Source: Sphingobium ummariense RL-3 (lineage in GTDB: Bacteria; Pseudomonadota; Alphaproteobacteria; Sphingomonadales; Sphingomonadaceae). Taken from it: DNA of 64,000 nucleotides. The notes below the pieces were generated by a model. The model saw nothing but the letters and a program-made list of their open reading frames with translations, had not been told where the DNA came from and ran no database searches. Both the position numbers and the translations under genes were made by a program. Below are positions 42,841-51,567 of the stretch, one piece after another. Position 1 is the first letter of the stretch; the number at the start of each line of letters is the position of its first letter. The stretch covers positions 36,853 to 100,852 of the forward strand of contig NZ_AUWY01000057.1 of the NCBI RefSeq assembly GCF_000447205.1. Direction: 5' to 3'.

Positions 42841-43299
42841 ATGGCCGTCACCCATGTGGAACAGATTATCGAGGATCCGGCGGGACGGGCGCAGAAGGTG
42901 CTGGTCAACCTCGGCGAATCGCCGATCGCCTGGCTGCATGCGCGCGGCCATCTGAGTGACCGCCATCATGCGGCCGGCGACTTGCTGCGCGCGGACTGGG
43001 AACGGGCGGGCCTTGGCCAGCGCGTGACGATGCGCTGGGATGGCGCGCCGCTGCAGGGTGGGCGTCGCGCGGCGCCGGGACGGGGCGATCCGACGATGGC
43101 ACAGCTGTCCGCGCGGGCGCGCTTCGACGGCGCGATCCGCGCGGCGGGTCCGGGGCTGGCCGACATATTGTGGCGCGTCGCCTGCGCAGGGGAAGGTCTG
43201 ACGGCAGCCGAGCGGGCGCTGGGCTGGCCGAGCCGCGCCGGAAAGCTCGTCCTCACCTTCGCCCTCGACCGGGTGGCGGCCTGGTACAAGGTGCCCTGA
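42841..43299 (+). CDS. DUF6456-domain protein
   Basis: 152 residues. The pattern VLVNLGESPIAWLHARGHL, ADWERAGLGQRVTMRWD, ARARFDGAIRAAGPGLADIL and ERALGWPSRAGKLVLTFALD matches DUF6456, an alphaproteobacterial domain that looks like a DNA-binding or phage-regulator-type helical fold. Function unknown. The pairing with a divergent XRE regulator appears familiar in sphingomonads, from memory. The gene is followed by a family-A repeat fragment. Confidence 0.8.
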   Translation: MAVTHVEQIIEDPAGRAQKVLVNLGESPIAWLHARGHLSDRHHAAGDLLRADWERAGLGQRVTMRWDGAPLQGGRRAAPGRGDPTMAQLSARARFDGAIRAAGPGLADILWRVACAGEGLTAAERALGWPSRAGKLVLTFALDRVAAWYKVP

Positions 43300-43313
43300 A
43301 GGGGGCGAGCACC

Positions 43314-43340
43314 CCGTTCGTTCAAGCTCAGGGCGAACGG
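43314..43340. repeat. Short family-A repeat
   Basis: A 27-bp half-element: CCGTTCG, TTCAAGCTCAGGG, CGAACGG. It lies between convergent genes and may act as a weak hairpin. Confidence 0.7.
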
Positions 43341-43353
43341 TTCATGAGTATCT

Positions 43354-43884
43354 CTACCCGATCAACCCCGATCCCAGCAGGAGCAGAAGCTTGACGTCCA
43401 TCGCATAACCTTCGTCCCGCCACCGGGCGACTTGCGCCGCAAACCCCGCCAGCGGCACGCGATGGACCCGGATATCCTCATTCCCGACGCCGCCACCATC
43501 GCCGGTTTTCATCAGATCATGCGCGCGAAACAGCGTGAAGCTCTCCGACACCATCCCCGGCGAACTGTAGAACTGGCCGACCGCCTCCAGCCGTCCGGGC
43601 AGGTATCCGGTCTCCTCCTCCAGCTCCCGCTTCGCGGCGATCATCGCATCCTCGCCCTCGGTCTCGTCGCCGACGAGGCCCGCGGGCAACTCGATGCAGC
43701 GCCGCCCCAGCGGCACCCGAAACTGGTCGACCAGCAGCACATGCCCGTCGTCCACCGCCAGGATGACGGCGGCGTGGATGCCGCGCGCACGGCCCACATA
43801 TTCCCATCGCCCGCGCCGCTTGGCGGTGATGAAGCGGCCTTCCCACATGATCTCCTCGGGGGCGGCCATATCCTGTTCGCTCAT
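43354..43884 (-). CDS. NUDIX hydrolase (ADP-ribose pyrophosphatase-like)
   Basis: 176 residues. The Nudix box is complete: GDETEGEDAMIAAKREL followed by EEETGYL (G-x5-E-x7-REUxEExGU). Upstream LLVDQFRVPLGRRCIELPAG is typical of ADP-ribose/nucleoside-diphosphate-sugar pyrophosphatases. FYSSPGMVSESFTLFRA after the box is the proline-containing loop of ADP-ribose hydrolases. Its ATG overlaps the stop of the upstream TPM gene (ATGA), so it is translationally coupled to a lemA-TPM-TPM operon. Confidence 0.92.
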   Translation of the reverse strand: MSEQDMAAPEEIMWEGRFITAKRRGRWEYVGRARGIHAAVILAVDDGHVLLVDQFRVPLGRRCIELPAGLVGDETEGEDAMIAAKRELEEETGYLPGRLEAVGQFYSSPGMVSESFTLFRAHDLMKTGDGGGVGNEDIRVHRVPLAGFAAQVARWRDEGYAMDVKLLLLLGSGLIG

Positions 43885-44558
43885 AATTCGATCAACCTGT
43901 CGGGCAGTTCGTTGCTGTCGTCCGCATCGCGCGGGAAGTGCGTCGCCAGCACTACGCCGACCTGCCGCACGGCCTCGGCCAGCCCCTCGCCGGCCTGCCC
44001 CGCGCGTACCCGGTCGATCAGCGCGGCCATCGCTTCGCCCCACACCTCCGGCGCGACCTTCGCGTTGATCGCGCTGTCCGCGACGATCTCGGCGCGATGC
44101 TCGTCGAGCGAAAGGTAGATCAGCACGCCCGTGCGCCCGCGCGTGCGCGCCTCTGCCGCCGTCCGGAACAGCAGTATGGCGCGCCGCCGTACCCGTCGCG
44201 CCTTGGTTGCGGCCGGCGTCACCAGCATCCGCAGCGGCATGATCGCCAGCAGGTAGCGTACCACCAGGAATTTGAGGATCAGGATGCCGAGCAGCCCGGT
44301 CAGCAGCTTCCAATCCGCCAGCTCATGTTCCCAGTCCCGCAGCAGCAGGGACAGGAAGCCGCGGACATGGGCCGGAAAGGTCGCCGCGAAGGCCAGCGCC
44401 ACGAACACCGCCGCCACGGCCCAACTGAGCCCCACGTCATGATAGCTGTCGGACCGCCGCGCGACGATGGTGACGATCTCGCCGGACGTATGCGCCTCCG
44501 CCTCGGCCACGGCGGCGGATACGCGGTCATGGTCCGCCTCGGTCAGGTGCAATCGCAT
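43881..44558 (-). CDS. TPM-domain membrane protein
   Basis: 225 residues. Short N-terminal TPM half (VSAAVAEAEAHTSGEIVTIV), two membrane helices (SWAVAAVFVALAFAATFP; KLLTGLLGILILKFLVVRYL), then the rest of the TPM domain (TRGRTGVLIYLSLDEHRAEI; INAKVAPEVWGEAMAALI). GGGAGG is six bases before ATG 44558, which overlaps the preceding stop (TGATG). TPM domains are linked to phosphatase activity and membrane-protein maintenance, but the role here is unknown. Second TPM gene in the operon. Confidence 0.88.
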   Translation of the reverse strand: MRLHLTEADHDRVSAAVAEAEAHTSGEIVTIVARRSDSYHDVGLSWAVAAVFVALAFAATFPAHVRGFLSLLLRDWEHELADWKLLTGLLGILILKFLVVRYLLAIMPLRMLVTPAATKARRVRRRAILLFRTAAEARTRGRTGVLIYLSLDEHRAEIVADSAINAKVAPEVWGEAMAALIDRVRAGQAGEGLAEAVRQVGVVLATHFPRDADDSNELPDRLIEL

Positions 44559-45364
44559 CACCATCCTCCCGAAGCCCCGCCGCCGCCGAAGCTGCCGCCG
44601 CCGGAAAAGCCGCCGCCGCCTCCGCCTCCGCCGCCCCAGCTGCCGCCACCCCAGCCGGAGCCGCCGCCCGATCCCCAGTCCGATCCGCCCAGGCCCGGCC
44701 CCCAGATGACGACCGGCCCGCGCCCGCGCCGATAGCGCTTGCCGCCGCGGAGACGCGACAGCAGCGGCAGGAGGACGAAGAAGACCAGGAACAGCACGAT
44801 CCAGAAAGCGATGATGCCGCCCCCGTCGTCGCCCTTGCGTTCCTCGGCCGCGACTTTTGCCGCCTGAGCCTTGGCTTCCTCGGGAGGCAGCGCCAGCAGC
44901 GCGTCGATCGCATCGACGCCGGCGTTGATGCCGCCCGCCATGTCTCCCGCCTTGAAGCGCGGAGTGATGCTGTTGCGGATGATCCGGGAGGAGAGGGCGT
45001 CGGTCAATATGCCCTCCAACCCATAGCCGACCTCGATTCGCACCCGCCGCTCGTTGGGCGCGACGATCAGCAGCGCGCCGGCATTGGTCGCCTTGTCGCC
45101 TATCCCCCAGGCCCGGCCCAACCGATAGCCATAGTCGGAAATGTCATAGCCCTGCAGGTCCGGGATCGTCGCTACCACCAGCGCCCGCCCGCTCGCCTGT
45201 TTCTGCGCGATCAGCTTCTGGCTCAGCGCCTGCTCCTGCGCCGGGTCCAGCAGGTTGGCCGCGTCGATCACGCCGCTGTCGTCGAACTTGGGAAAGTTCT
45301 GCGCCTGCGCCGGCGGGGAGAGGACGAGGAGCAGAAGGAGGAAAAAAAAGACGGGTGGAAACAA
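44558..45364 (-). CDS. YgcG-type TPM protein with glycine-rich tail
   Basis: About 268 residues from a TTG at 45364: signal peptide (PVFFFLLLLLVLSPPAQA), TPM domain (GVIDAANLLDPAQEQALSQK; IEVGYGLEGILTDALSSRII), one membrane helix (IIAFWIVLFLVFFVLLPLLS), then a tail of glycine, serine and tryptophan runs. The frame is open further to a GTG at 45478, but that extension (PFGLSLSKPSTERSEV) is a translated palindromic repeat. The true start is therefore uncertain; no good ribosome-binding site precedes the TTG. LemA is the gene just upstream, as in many bacteria. Confidence 0.82.
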   Translation of the reverse strand: MFPPVFFFLLLLLVLSPPAQAQNFPKFDDSGVIDAANLLDPAQEQALSQKLIAQKQASGRALVVATIPDLQGYDISDYGYRLGRAWGIGDKATNAGALLIVAPNERRVRIEVGYGLEGILTDALSSRIIRNSITPRFKAGDMAGGINAGVDAIDALLALPPEEAKAQAAKVAAEERKGDDGGGIIAFWIVLFLVFFVLLPLLSRLRGGKRYRRGRGPVVIWGPGLGGSDWGSGGGSGWGGGSWGGGGGGGGGFSGGGSFGGGGASGGW

Positions 45365-45369
45365 GTGAT

Positions 45370-45466
45370 CCGTTCGCCCTGAGCGAAGTCGAAGGGCTCG
45401 GCTGAGCGACAGCGAAGCCACTTCGCTCCGCTCAGTGGAGGGCTTCGACAGGCTCAGCCCGAACGG
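45370..45466. repeat. Palindromic repeat, family A, between lemA and TPM gene
   Basis: A 97-bp copy bounded by CCGTTCGCCCTGAGCGAAG and CTTCGACAGGCTCAGCCCGA then ACGG. It separates lemA from the signal peptide of the TPM protein and may have displaced the original start codon. Confidence 0.85.
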
Positions 45467-45488
45467 GGAAGGGGGCACGATCGGATGC

Positions 45489-46091
45489 TCAATTGCCGAA
45501 GTCGACCTTCGGCGCTTCCTCCGCGCCCGGCGTGGTCGCCTGGAACGGAGTCATCGGCTTGGCGCCGTGGATGATCTTGGCGCCGATCGCGTCGGGGAAG
45601 GTCCGGATGCGCGTGTTATAGGCGCGTACCGCCTCGTTATAGTCGCGGATGGAAATGGCGATGCGATTCTCCGTGCCTTCCAACTGCGACTGCAGCTCCA
45701 GGAAATTCTGGTTGGTCTTGAGGTCGGGATAGGCCTCGACCGACGCGAGCAGGCGGCCGAGGCCCTGGCTCAGCTGCGCCTGGGCGGCCTGATATTGCGC
45801 GACCTTGGCGGGATCGGACAGATCCTCTGCGTTGATCTGCACCGACGTCGCCTTGGCGCGCGCCTCGGTGACCTTGGTCAGCGTGTCCTGCTCCTGCTTG
45901 CCCGCGGCCTTCACCGTGGCGACCAGATTGTCGATCAGGTTGGCGCGGCGCTGGTATTGCGCCTGCACATCGGCCCATTTGGCCTTGGCCTCCTCCTCGG
46001 CGGCGGGGACGGAATTGATGCCGCAGGCGCTGAGCGTCAGCGCGCCCAGCAGGGGCAGCAGGAAGGCAGGGAAACGACGCAGGATCGACAT
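45489..46091 (-). CDS. lemA: LemA family lipoprotein
   Basis: 200 residues. Lipoprotein signal with lipobox LSAC (Cys23), then the helical LemA domain: [40 protein letters not shown], and [20 protein letters not shown] followed by [20 protein letters not shown]. First gene of a lemA-TPM-TPM-nudix run on the minus strand. LemA/TPM pairs are widespread and membrane-associated; their biochemical role is not settled. Confidence 0.94.
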   Translation of the reverse strand: MSILRRFPAFLLPLLGALTLSACGINSVPAAEEEAKAKWADVQAQYQRRANLIDNLVATVKAAGKQEQDTLTKVTEARAKATSVQINAEDLSDPAKVAQYQAAQAQLSQGLGRLLASVEAYPDLKTNQNFLELQSQLEGTENRIAISIRDYNEAVRAYNTRIRTFPDAIGAKIIHGAKPMTPFQATTPGAEEAPKVDFGN

Positions 46092-46198
46092 GGGATATCC
46101 TCGGCAATGTTTCGTGCGTGGGAAATAGGCGGTTGCCGAACCGTGCGCAACGTCTCATCAGGTCGAATGGCTCGCAACGGGAACGAAGAGGACCAGCC

Positions 46199-46636
46199 AT
46201 GGGAATCATCTCGGAATTCAAGACGTTTATCAACCGGGGCAATGTGATCGACCTCGCCGTTGGTGTGATCATCGGCGGCGCCTTCGCCACCATCACCAAG
46301 TCGCTGACCGACGACCTCATCATGCCGATCATCGGCTTCCTGTTCGGCGGCGTCGATTTCTCCCGCTATTTCGTCCGGCTGGGGGCGATTCCCGCAGGCT
46401 TCAAGGGCAACCCCGAAAGCTATGTGGACCTGAAGGCCGCCGGCGTGGCGATGTTCGGCTGGGGCCAGTTCCTGACGGTGCTCGTCAATTTCGTGATCCT
46501 TGCCTTCATCATCTTCCTTCTGGTCAAGGCCGTGAACAGGCTGACGCACAAGGAAGAGCCGGCCAAGGATGCGCCCGCGCCCACGCCGGAGGACATTGTG
46601 CTGTTGCGCGAAATCCGGGATTCGCTCAAAAAATAA
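46199..46636 (+). CDS. mscL: Large-conductance mechanosensitive channel MscL
   Basis: 145 residues. Pentameric inner-membrane tension valve releasing solutes on hypo-osmotic shock. Typical N-terminus ([22 protein letters not shown]1 continuing [20 protein letters not shown]) and TM2 ([20 protein letters not shown]). The periplasmic loop includes [16 protein letters not shown]. The cytoplasmic helix ends [21 protein letters not shown] 46199 gives the standard length. Confidence 0.97.
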   Translation: MGIISEFKTFINRGNVIDLAVGVIIGGAFATITKSLTDDLIMPIIGFLFGGVDFSRYFVRLGAIPAGFKGNPESYVDLKAAGVAMFGWGQFLTVLVNFVILAFIIFLLVKAVNRLTHKEEPAKDAPAPTPEDIVLLREIRDSLKK

Positions 46637-46781
46637 TCGTTTATGCGACGAAACGAGCCGGCGAAAGGAACCATCGGCACGGCGGCCGGTTGATCGGCGT
46701 CGGGGCCATGGGGCCAAGGGTCTCCTTCACGCCCCGTGCCGTTTGACGTCAGCCCTCGGGGGCGCAACAGGAGAAAACGCC

Positions 46782-47051
46782 GTGAAAACCTTCGTCAAAG
46801 TCCTTGGCCTTGCCAGCCTGGTCGCGCTTGCAGCGTGCGATTCCGCGCAGGAGAACAAGGTCGAGAACGCTTACGAGAATCAGGCGGACGCACTCGACAA
46901 CCAGGCGGACAATATGGAAGCGATGGCCGACAACCTGTCGGGCAACGCCGAAAATGCGGCCGAGAACGCCGCCGACGCGCTGGAGAACAAGGCCGACGCC
47001 ACCCGCGAGGCGGGCGAGAAGGCCGGCGACGCCGTGGAAAAGAACCAGTAA
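46782..47051 (+). CDS. Small alanine/asparagine-rich lipoprotein
   Basis: 89 residues from a GTG with AGGAG eight bases upstream. Signal peptide and lipobox (LGLASLVALAACDSA), then a low-complexity helical chain of repeating 'ENxADxLENxADN' units (NAYENQADALDNQADNMEAM; NAENAAENAADALENKADAT). It resembles small envelope lipoproteins of unknown function common in sphingomonads. A strong hairpin follows its stop. Confidence 0.8.
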   Translation: MKTFVKVLGLASLVALAACDSAQENKVENAYENQADALDNQADNMEAMADNLSGNAENAAENAADALENKADATREAGEKAGDAVEKNQ

Positions 47052-47067
47052 TCCGTCAATCCGATTC

Positions 47068-47100
47068 CGGGCGCCGCGCTCTTGCCGCGCGGCGCCCGTT
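47068..47100 (+). terminator. Hairpin terminator after small lipoprotein gene
   Basis: Perfect 12-bp stem CGGGCGCCGCGC/GCGCGGCGCCCG with a 7-base loop, 17 bases past the stop. Only TT follows, so it is a strong hairpin with a weak U-tract. Confidence 0.6.
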
Positions 47101-47178
47101 GCGGGCCTGCCGTCCCCTTTAACGGCGTCTTAACCACGCTTCCGCCATGGTGCCGCGCGCATCCATAGGGCCGTGGGA

Positions 47179-49557
47179 ATGGACGAGCTACTTCAGGAAT
47201 TCATATCCGAAACGCAGGAGACGCTGGAAGCGCTCGCGGGCGAGGTGGTCGCCTGGGAGGCTGATCCGGCCGACAGTGATCGGCTGGACGCGATCTTCCG
47301 CTTCTTCCACACGGTCAAGGGCAGCTGCGGGTTCCTGAACCTGCCGCGTTTCGAGCGCCTCAGCCACGCGGCCGAGGATGTGCTGGCCGATATCCGCGCC
47401 GGCAAGCGCAAGCCGGATCCCGCGACCGTCAGTGCGGTGCTGGGCATCATGGACCGCATCGGCGAGCTGGCGGAGGCCGTTGCGCTCGGTGCCGCGCTTC
47501 CCAGCGAGAATGATGATTTCCTCATCGCCGCGCTGACCGGCATCGAGCCGGTGGCCGAAGCGGAGCCATCAGCCGAGGTAGAGAGCGCGGCCGTCGCCGT
47601 CTCCCGTTCCGCCGGCCCACAGTCCGGCCCGCGCACCATCCGTCTGCCCCTGTCGCTGATCGACCAGCTGATGAACGGCGTGTCGGACATGGTGCTCGCG
47701 CGCAACGAACTGGCCCGCAAGCTGCGCGAGCGCCCCGCCGATCCCGAACTCGACACCAGTTTCGACCGGCTGTCGAGCTGCGTCGCCGACATGCGCGATG
47801 TCATCTCCAAGACGCGCATGCAGCGGATCGATCGTCTCTTCGCCGCGATCCCGCGCATGGTGCGCGATCTTGGCCGAGACCTCGGCAAGCGGATCGACCT
47901 CAGCCTGGAGGGCGGCGATGTGGAGATGGACCGCGAGATGGTGGAGATGGTCGTCGACCCGCTCACCCATATCGTCCGCAACGCGGTCGACCACGGTATC
48001 GAACCGCCCGACCGGCGCCGCGCGCTCGGCAAGCCGGAAGCGGGGCGACTTCAGCTGCAGGCCCGCCAGTCGGGCAACCAGATCGTCATCGAGATCAGCG
48101 ACGACGGCGCCGGCATCGACACCGCCCGGCTGGTCGAAAAGGCCATCGCGGCGGGGCGCCTGACGCCCGAGGCTGCCGCAAGGCTCGATCCGCAGGAACG
48201 CGCCGAGCTCATCTTCCTGCCCGGCCTGACGACGGCGAAGGCCGTGACGGCCGTGTCGGGCCGCGGCGTCGGCATGGATGTGGTCCGCGCCAATATCGAG
48301 CGCATCGGCGGGTTGATCGCGCTCGATAACATGCCGGGGCAGGGCCTGCGCATCACCCTGCGCGTGCCGCTGACGCTGACCATCATCCCCGGCCTCATCC
48401 TCCGCGCCGGCGGCCTCCATTTCGCGATTCCGCGGGCCGCCGTGGTGGAGATCCTGCACGATACCAACGACACGCTGCACATGGCGGAGATCGGTGGCGC
48501 CAAGATCGCGACGATTCGCTCCGTCCGCCATTCGATGATCGACCTGGAGGACGTGCTGGGCATCGAAAAGTCCGGGCAGAGCGGTCCGCGCGCGGTGATG
48601 ATCGTCCGTTCGGCCTCCGGCGTGCCCTTCGCCATGGGCGTGGCGGCGGTCGAGAATCACGAGGAGCTGGTGATCCGGCCCGCCTCGCCTCTGATCATGG
48701 CGACCGGCGTCTATGCCGGCATGACCTTGCCCGACAATGGCAAGCCGATGCTGCTGCTGGACGCCGCCGGTCTCGCCAACGCGGCGCGGCTGCCCAATAT
48801 CGAGGACCATGCCGTCGCCGCCGCCGATGGCGATGCCGAGACGCGGGAAGGGCTGGAGATGGTCGCCGCGCTTCGGTTCCAGGCGCTGACGGGCGAGCGG
48901 CGCCTGCTGCAGCTCTCCCTGATCGAACGGGTCGAGGATATCGACGCCCGGCTTTTCGGCTGCTCGGGCGGTCGTTCTTTTGTCCGCCTCGATGGCCGCC
49001 TTGTGCCCGTCGTCGGCGATCCGGGCGTCCAGACGCCGGACAAGGTGGCGGCGCTGCGCCTGCGCGATGGCGCGCGGGAGGCCTGCTTCCCCGTCGCGGC
49101 GGTGCTCGACATCGTGCAGATGCCCGCCGTCCCCGACATGGTGGCGATGCAGGGCCTGGTCAGCGGCGTGTCCGTGATCGAAGGCGAGCATCTGGAGGTG
49201 ATCAATCCCTTCGCCCTGTTCGCCGCGCTGCCCGACGAGCCCGTGGCGGAGCGCTCGCGCGGCCGTTGCCTGCTTGCCGACAGCGATGACGGCTGGACGC
49301 GCGAGATCCTGGCGCCGCTGCTGCGCCAGGCGGGGCATGACGTCATTCTCGGCCTCCCCGCCGATGCAGTTGATCCGCGGGACGTCGTCCTCTGCTCCGC
49401 CGCCGACACGGCTCAGGCCGCCGAAATGTTTGGCTGCCGCGTCGTCCAGCTGCGCGCGTCGCAGCGGCCGGCCGGCCCGGCCGACACCAGCATCTATCGC
49501 TACGACCAGGATGCGCTGATGCAGGCGCTTTCCGGCTCGCGGGCGGGGAGGGGATAA
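47179..49557 (+). CDS. cheA: Chemotaxis histidine kinase CheA with degenerate C-terminal receiver
   Basis: 792 residues. Hpt domain with phosphorylated His44 (FRFFHTVKGSCGF), then a linker without a recognisable CheY-binding P2 domain. The dimerisation helices start IRLPLSLIDQLMNGVSDMVL. The ATPase has N box HIVRNAVDHGIE, G1 DDGAGID and G2 GRGVGMDVV. Two CheW-like domains follow (about 395-525 and 555-680). The last 110 residues (CLLADSDDGWTREILAPLLR onward) look like a receiver, but no phospho-acceptor aspartate or lysine can be placed. AGGG is eight bases before ATG 47179. First gene of cheA-W-Y-B-R. Confidence 0.94.
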   Translation: MDELLQEFISETQETLEALAGEVVAWEADPADSDRLDAIFRFFHTVKGSCGFLNLPRFERLSHAAEDVLADIRAGKRKPDPATVSAVLGIMDRIGELAEAVALGAALPSENDDFLIAALTGIEPVAEAEPSAEVESAAVAVSRSAGPQSGPRTIRLPLSLIDQLMNGVSDMVLARNELARKLRERPADPELDTSFDRLSSCVADMRDVISKTRMQRIDRLFAAIPRMVRDLGRDLGKRIDLSLEGGDVEMDREMVEMVVDPLTHIVRNAVDHGIEPPDRRRALGKPEAGRLQLQARQSGNQIVIEISDDGAGIDTARLVEKAIAAGRLTPEAAARLDPQERAELIFLPGLTTAKAVTAVSGRGVGMDVVRANIERIGGLIALDNMPGQGLRITLRVPLTLTIIPGLILRAGGLHFAIPRAAVVEILHDTNDTLHMAEIGGAKIATIRSVRHSMIDLEDVLGIEKSGQSGPRAVMIVRSASGVPFAMGVAAVENHEELVIRPASPLIMATGVYAGMTLPDNGKPMLLLDAAGLANAARLPNIEDHAVAAADGDAETREGLEMVAALRFQALTGERRLLQLSLIERVEDIDARLFGCSGGRSFVRLDGRLVPVVGDPGVQTPDKVAALRLRDGAREACFPVAAVLDIVQMPAVPDMVAMQGLVSGVSVIEGEHLEVINPFALFAALPDEPVAERSRGRCLLADSDDGWTREILAPLLRQAGHDVILGLPADAVDPRDVVLCSAADTAQAAEMFGCRVVQLRASQRPAGPADTSIYRYDQDALMQALSGSRAGRG

Positions 49558-49560
49558 TCC

Positions 49561-49995
49561 ATGGACCATCTGTATCTGCTGGCGACCCTTGCGGGCACGT
49601 CCATCGCGATCGAGACGGCGGAGGTGGAGGCGGTGGTGAAGCTGGCCGACATCTCGCCCGTTCCCGGTGCCGCCGCCCATGTCGCCGGCCTTTCCGCCTT
49701 GCGCAGCCGCGTCCTGACGATCATCGATGCGGCGGCGCTGATCCGCGGCATCCCCACGGCGACCGCAGCGCCCTGCTTCGCCGTGATCGCGGAGATCGCC
49801 GGGCACAGCTACGGGGTGATGGTGGACGGCGTATCGGACATCTGCCGGGCGGACGGCGGCGCCCTGCCGCTGCGCGGCCAGCTTGATCCAGCCTGGGCGC
49901 CCTATGCCCGCGGCATCGTCGAGCGCGAAGGGCGGCCCTATCTGCTCGTTTCGCTCGCCGGCTTCATCGAAGGCCCCCTTGCCCAGGCGGCATAG
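49561..49995 (+). CDS. cheW: Chemotaxis coupling protein CheW
   Basis: 144 residues, one CheW SH3-like double-barrel: YLLATLAGTSIAIETAEVEA at the start, ISPVPGAAAHVAGLSALRSR in the middle, and ITEIAGH-type core VIAEIAGHSYGVMVDGVSDI. Couples receptors to CheA. Its ATG is three bases after the cheA stop, so the two are co-translated. Confidence 0.93.
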   Translation: MDHLYLLATLAGTSIAIETAEVEAVVKLADISPVPGAAAHVAGLSALRSRVLTIIDAAALIRGIPTATAAPCFAVIAEIAGHSYGVMVDGVSDICRADGGALPLRGQLDPAWAPYARGIVEREGRPYLLVSLAGFIEGPLAQAA

Positions 49996-50072
49996 CAGTT
50001 TTCGCGTTTACCAAATGCTTGGGATTGCCCGTTAAGCCTTTGCCGAACGAAGCATAACAAAGGGACGCTTCC

Positions 50073-50438
50073 ATGAAGAACTGCCTCGTCGTCGACGACT
50101 CCAAGGTCATCCGGAAGGTCGCGCGCCATATACTGGAATCGCTCGAGCTTTCGGTCAGGGAGGCTGTCGACGGGCAGGATGCCCTGACCCAGTGCGAGGC
50201 GGCGGCGCCCGATGTGGTTCTGCTCGACTGGAACATGCCGGTGATGAGCGGCATGGAGTTCCTGCAGGCGCTCACCCATACGAAACTGACCGCGCGGCCG
50301 AAGATCATCTTCTGCACCACCGAGAACGGCATCAGCCACATCAAGGCGGCGGTCGAGGCGGGGGCGGACGAATATGTCATGAAGCCGTTCGACCGGGAGA
50401 CGCTGGAGAGCAAACTGGCCATCGTGGGAGTCATCTGA
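50073..50438 (+). CDS. cheY: Response regulator CheY
   Basis: 121-residue single receiver domain. Acidic pair Asp8-Asp9, phospho-acceptor Asp52 in VVLLDWNMPVMSG, conserved Thr in FCTTENG and Lys104 in YVMKPFD are all present. Located between cheW and cheB, so likely the output regulator of this pathway. What it controls is unknown, as no flagellar or pilus genes are in the window. Confidence 0.95.
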   Translation: MKNCLVVDDSKVIRKVARHILESLELSVREAVDGQDALTQCEAAAPDVVLLDWNMPVMSGMEFLQALTHTKLTARPKIIFCTTENGISHIKAAVEAGADEYVMKPFDRETLESKLAIVGVI

Positions 50439-50487
50439 CCCGTCCGCCTATCGCCCTTGTCCGCCTCTCCCGCCCGAAAGCAACGCA

Positions 50488-51567
50488 ATGACCGCCGCCG
50501 CGCCGATCATGGCCAGCACTGGAAGCGAACCCGTCGCGGTGCGCACGCTGGTGGTGGACGATTCGGTCGTGGTGCGCACCGTCATCGAGCGTATCCTGAA
50601 CAGCGATCCCGGTTTCCGGGTGCTGCACAAGACGAACAGCGCGGAGCATGCGCTCGCCTATCTGCGGGGTGAGCAGGTCGACCTCATCTTGCTGGATATC
50701 GAGCTGCCCGGCCAGAGCGGCCTCGCCGCGCTGCCCGCCATCCTCGCCGCGGCGCCACGAGCGAAGGTCGTCATCCTGTCGGGCAATGTGGAGGAAGGCA
50801 GCGCCGCCGCGGTGGAGGCTCTGGCGCTCGGCGCCAGCGACATCCTCGCCAAGCCGGGAAGCGGCAGCTTCGGCGAGCAGTTTCCGCAAGCGCTGATCGA
50901 GCGGCTCGCGCGTCTCTTCGGCCCCCGCGCCGTTCGCGGCGAAGCGGCGCCGCGGCCCCAGACTCCGCAAGCGCCCGCCGCCCAACCGCTCGCCTGCCTG
51001 GGCGTCGGCGCCTCGACCGGGGGCATCCATGCACTCAGCCGGCTGTTCCAGGGCCTCGATCAGCCGCTTGGCGTTCCGATCCTGCTGACGCAGCATCTCC
51101 CGGCCAGCTTCACCTACTATTTCGCGCAACAGCTGGCCCGCATGACCGACCTGCGTATCTGCGTGGCGGAACCGGGGGACGTGCTCCAGCCCGACACCGT
51201 CTATGTCGCTCCTGGCGACGCGAGCATACAGCTGCGCCGCGGCCTGCACGGGCGGGTCATGATCCTGCTCGATCCGCAGCGCACGCCGTCCGGCAACCTG
51301 CCTGGGGTCGACCCGATGTTCTCCGCCATGGCGCGCGTCTTCGGCGCTGGGGCGGCGGGTATCGTGCTGACGGGCATGGGCCGCGACGGCACGGCCGGCG
51401 CCCGCGATATCGTCGCCGCTGGCGGCTGGATCGTCGCGCAGGACGAGGCGAGCAGCGTCGTGTGGGGCATGCCCGGCTCCGTCGCCAATGCGGGGCTCAG
51501 CTGCGCGCTGCTGGAGCCGGCGGCAATCCTCCCCTTCGTGGCGCGGCGTGGAAAGGCGGTCCGCTGA
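50488..51567 (+). CDS. cheB: Protein-glutamate methylesterase CheB
   Basis: 359 residues. N-terminal receiver (VRTLVVDDSVVVRTVIERIL, phospho-Asp in LILLDIELPGQSG, lysine in DILAKPGSG). The C-terminal methylesterase has catalytic serine in GVGASTGGIHAL, histidine in ILLTQHLPASF and aspartate in VLTGMGRDGTAGA. Removes receptor methyl groups for adaptation. Its stop overlaps the cheR start (TGATG). Confidence 0.96.
   Translation: MTAAAPIMASTGSEPVAVRTLVVDDSVVVRTVIERILNSDPGFRVLHKTNSAEHALAYLRGEQVDLILLDIELPGQSGLAALPAILAAAPRAKVVILSGNVEEGSAAAVEALALGASDILAKPGSGSFGEQFPQALIERLARLFGPRAVRGEAAPRPQTPQAPAAQPLACLGVGASTGGIHALSRLFQGLDQPLGVPILLTQHLPASFTYYFAQQLARMTDLRICVAEPGDVLQPDTVYVAPGDASIQLRRGLHGRVMILLDPQRTPSGNLPGVDPMFSAMARVFGAGAAGIVLTGMGRDGTAGARDIVAAGGWIVAQDEASSVVWGMPGSVANAGLSCALLEPAAILPFVARRGKAVR

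Noticed and set aside
47569..49806. 745-codon minus-strand frame opposite cheA/cheW
   Set aside because: Shadow of cheA, which shows all kinase motifs on the plus strand.
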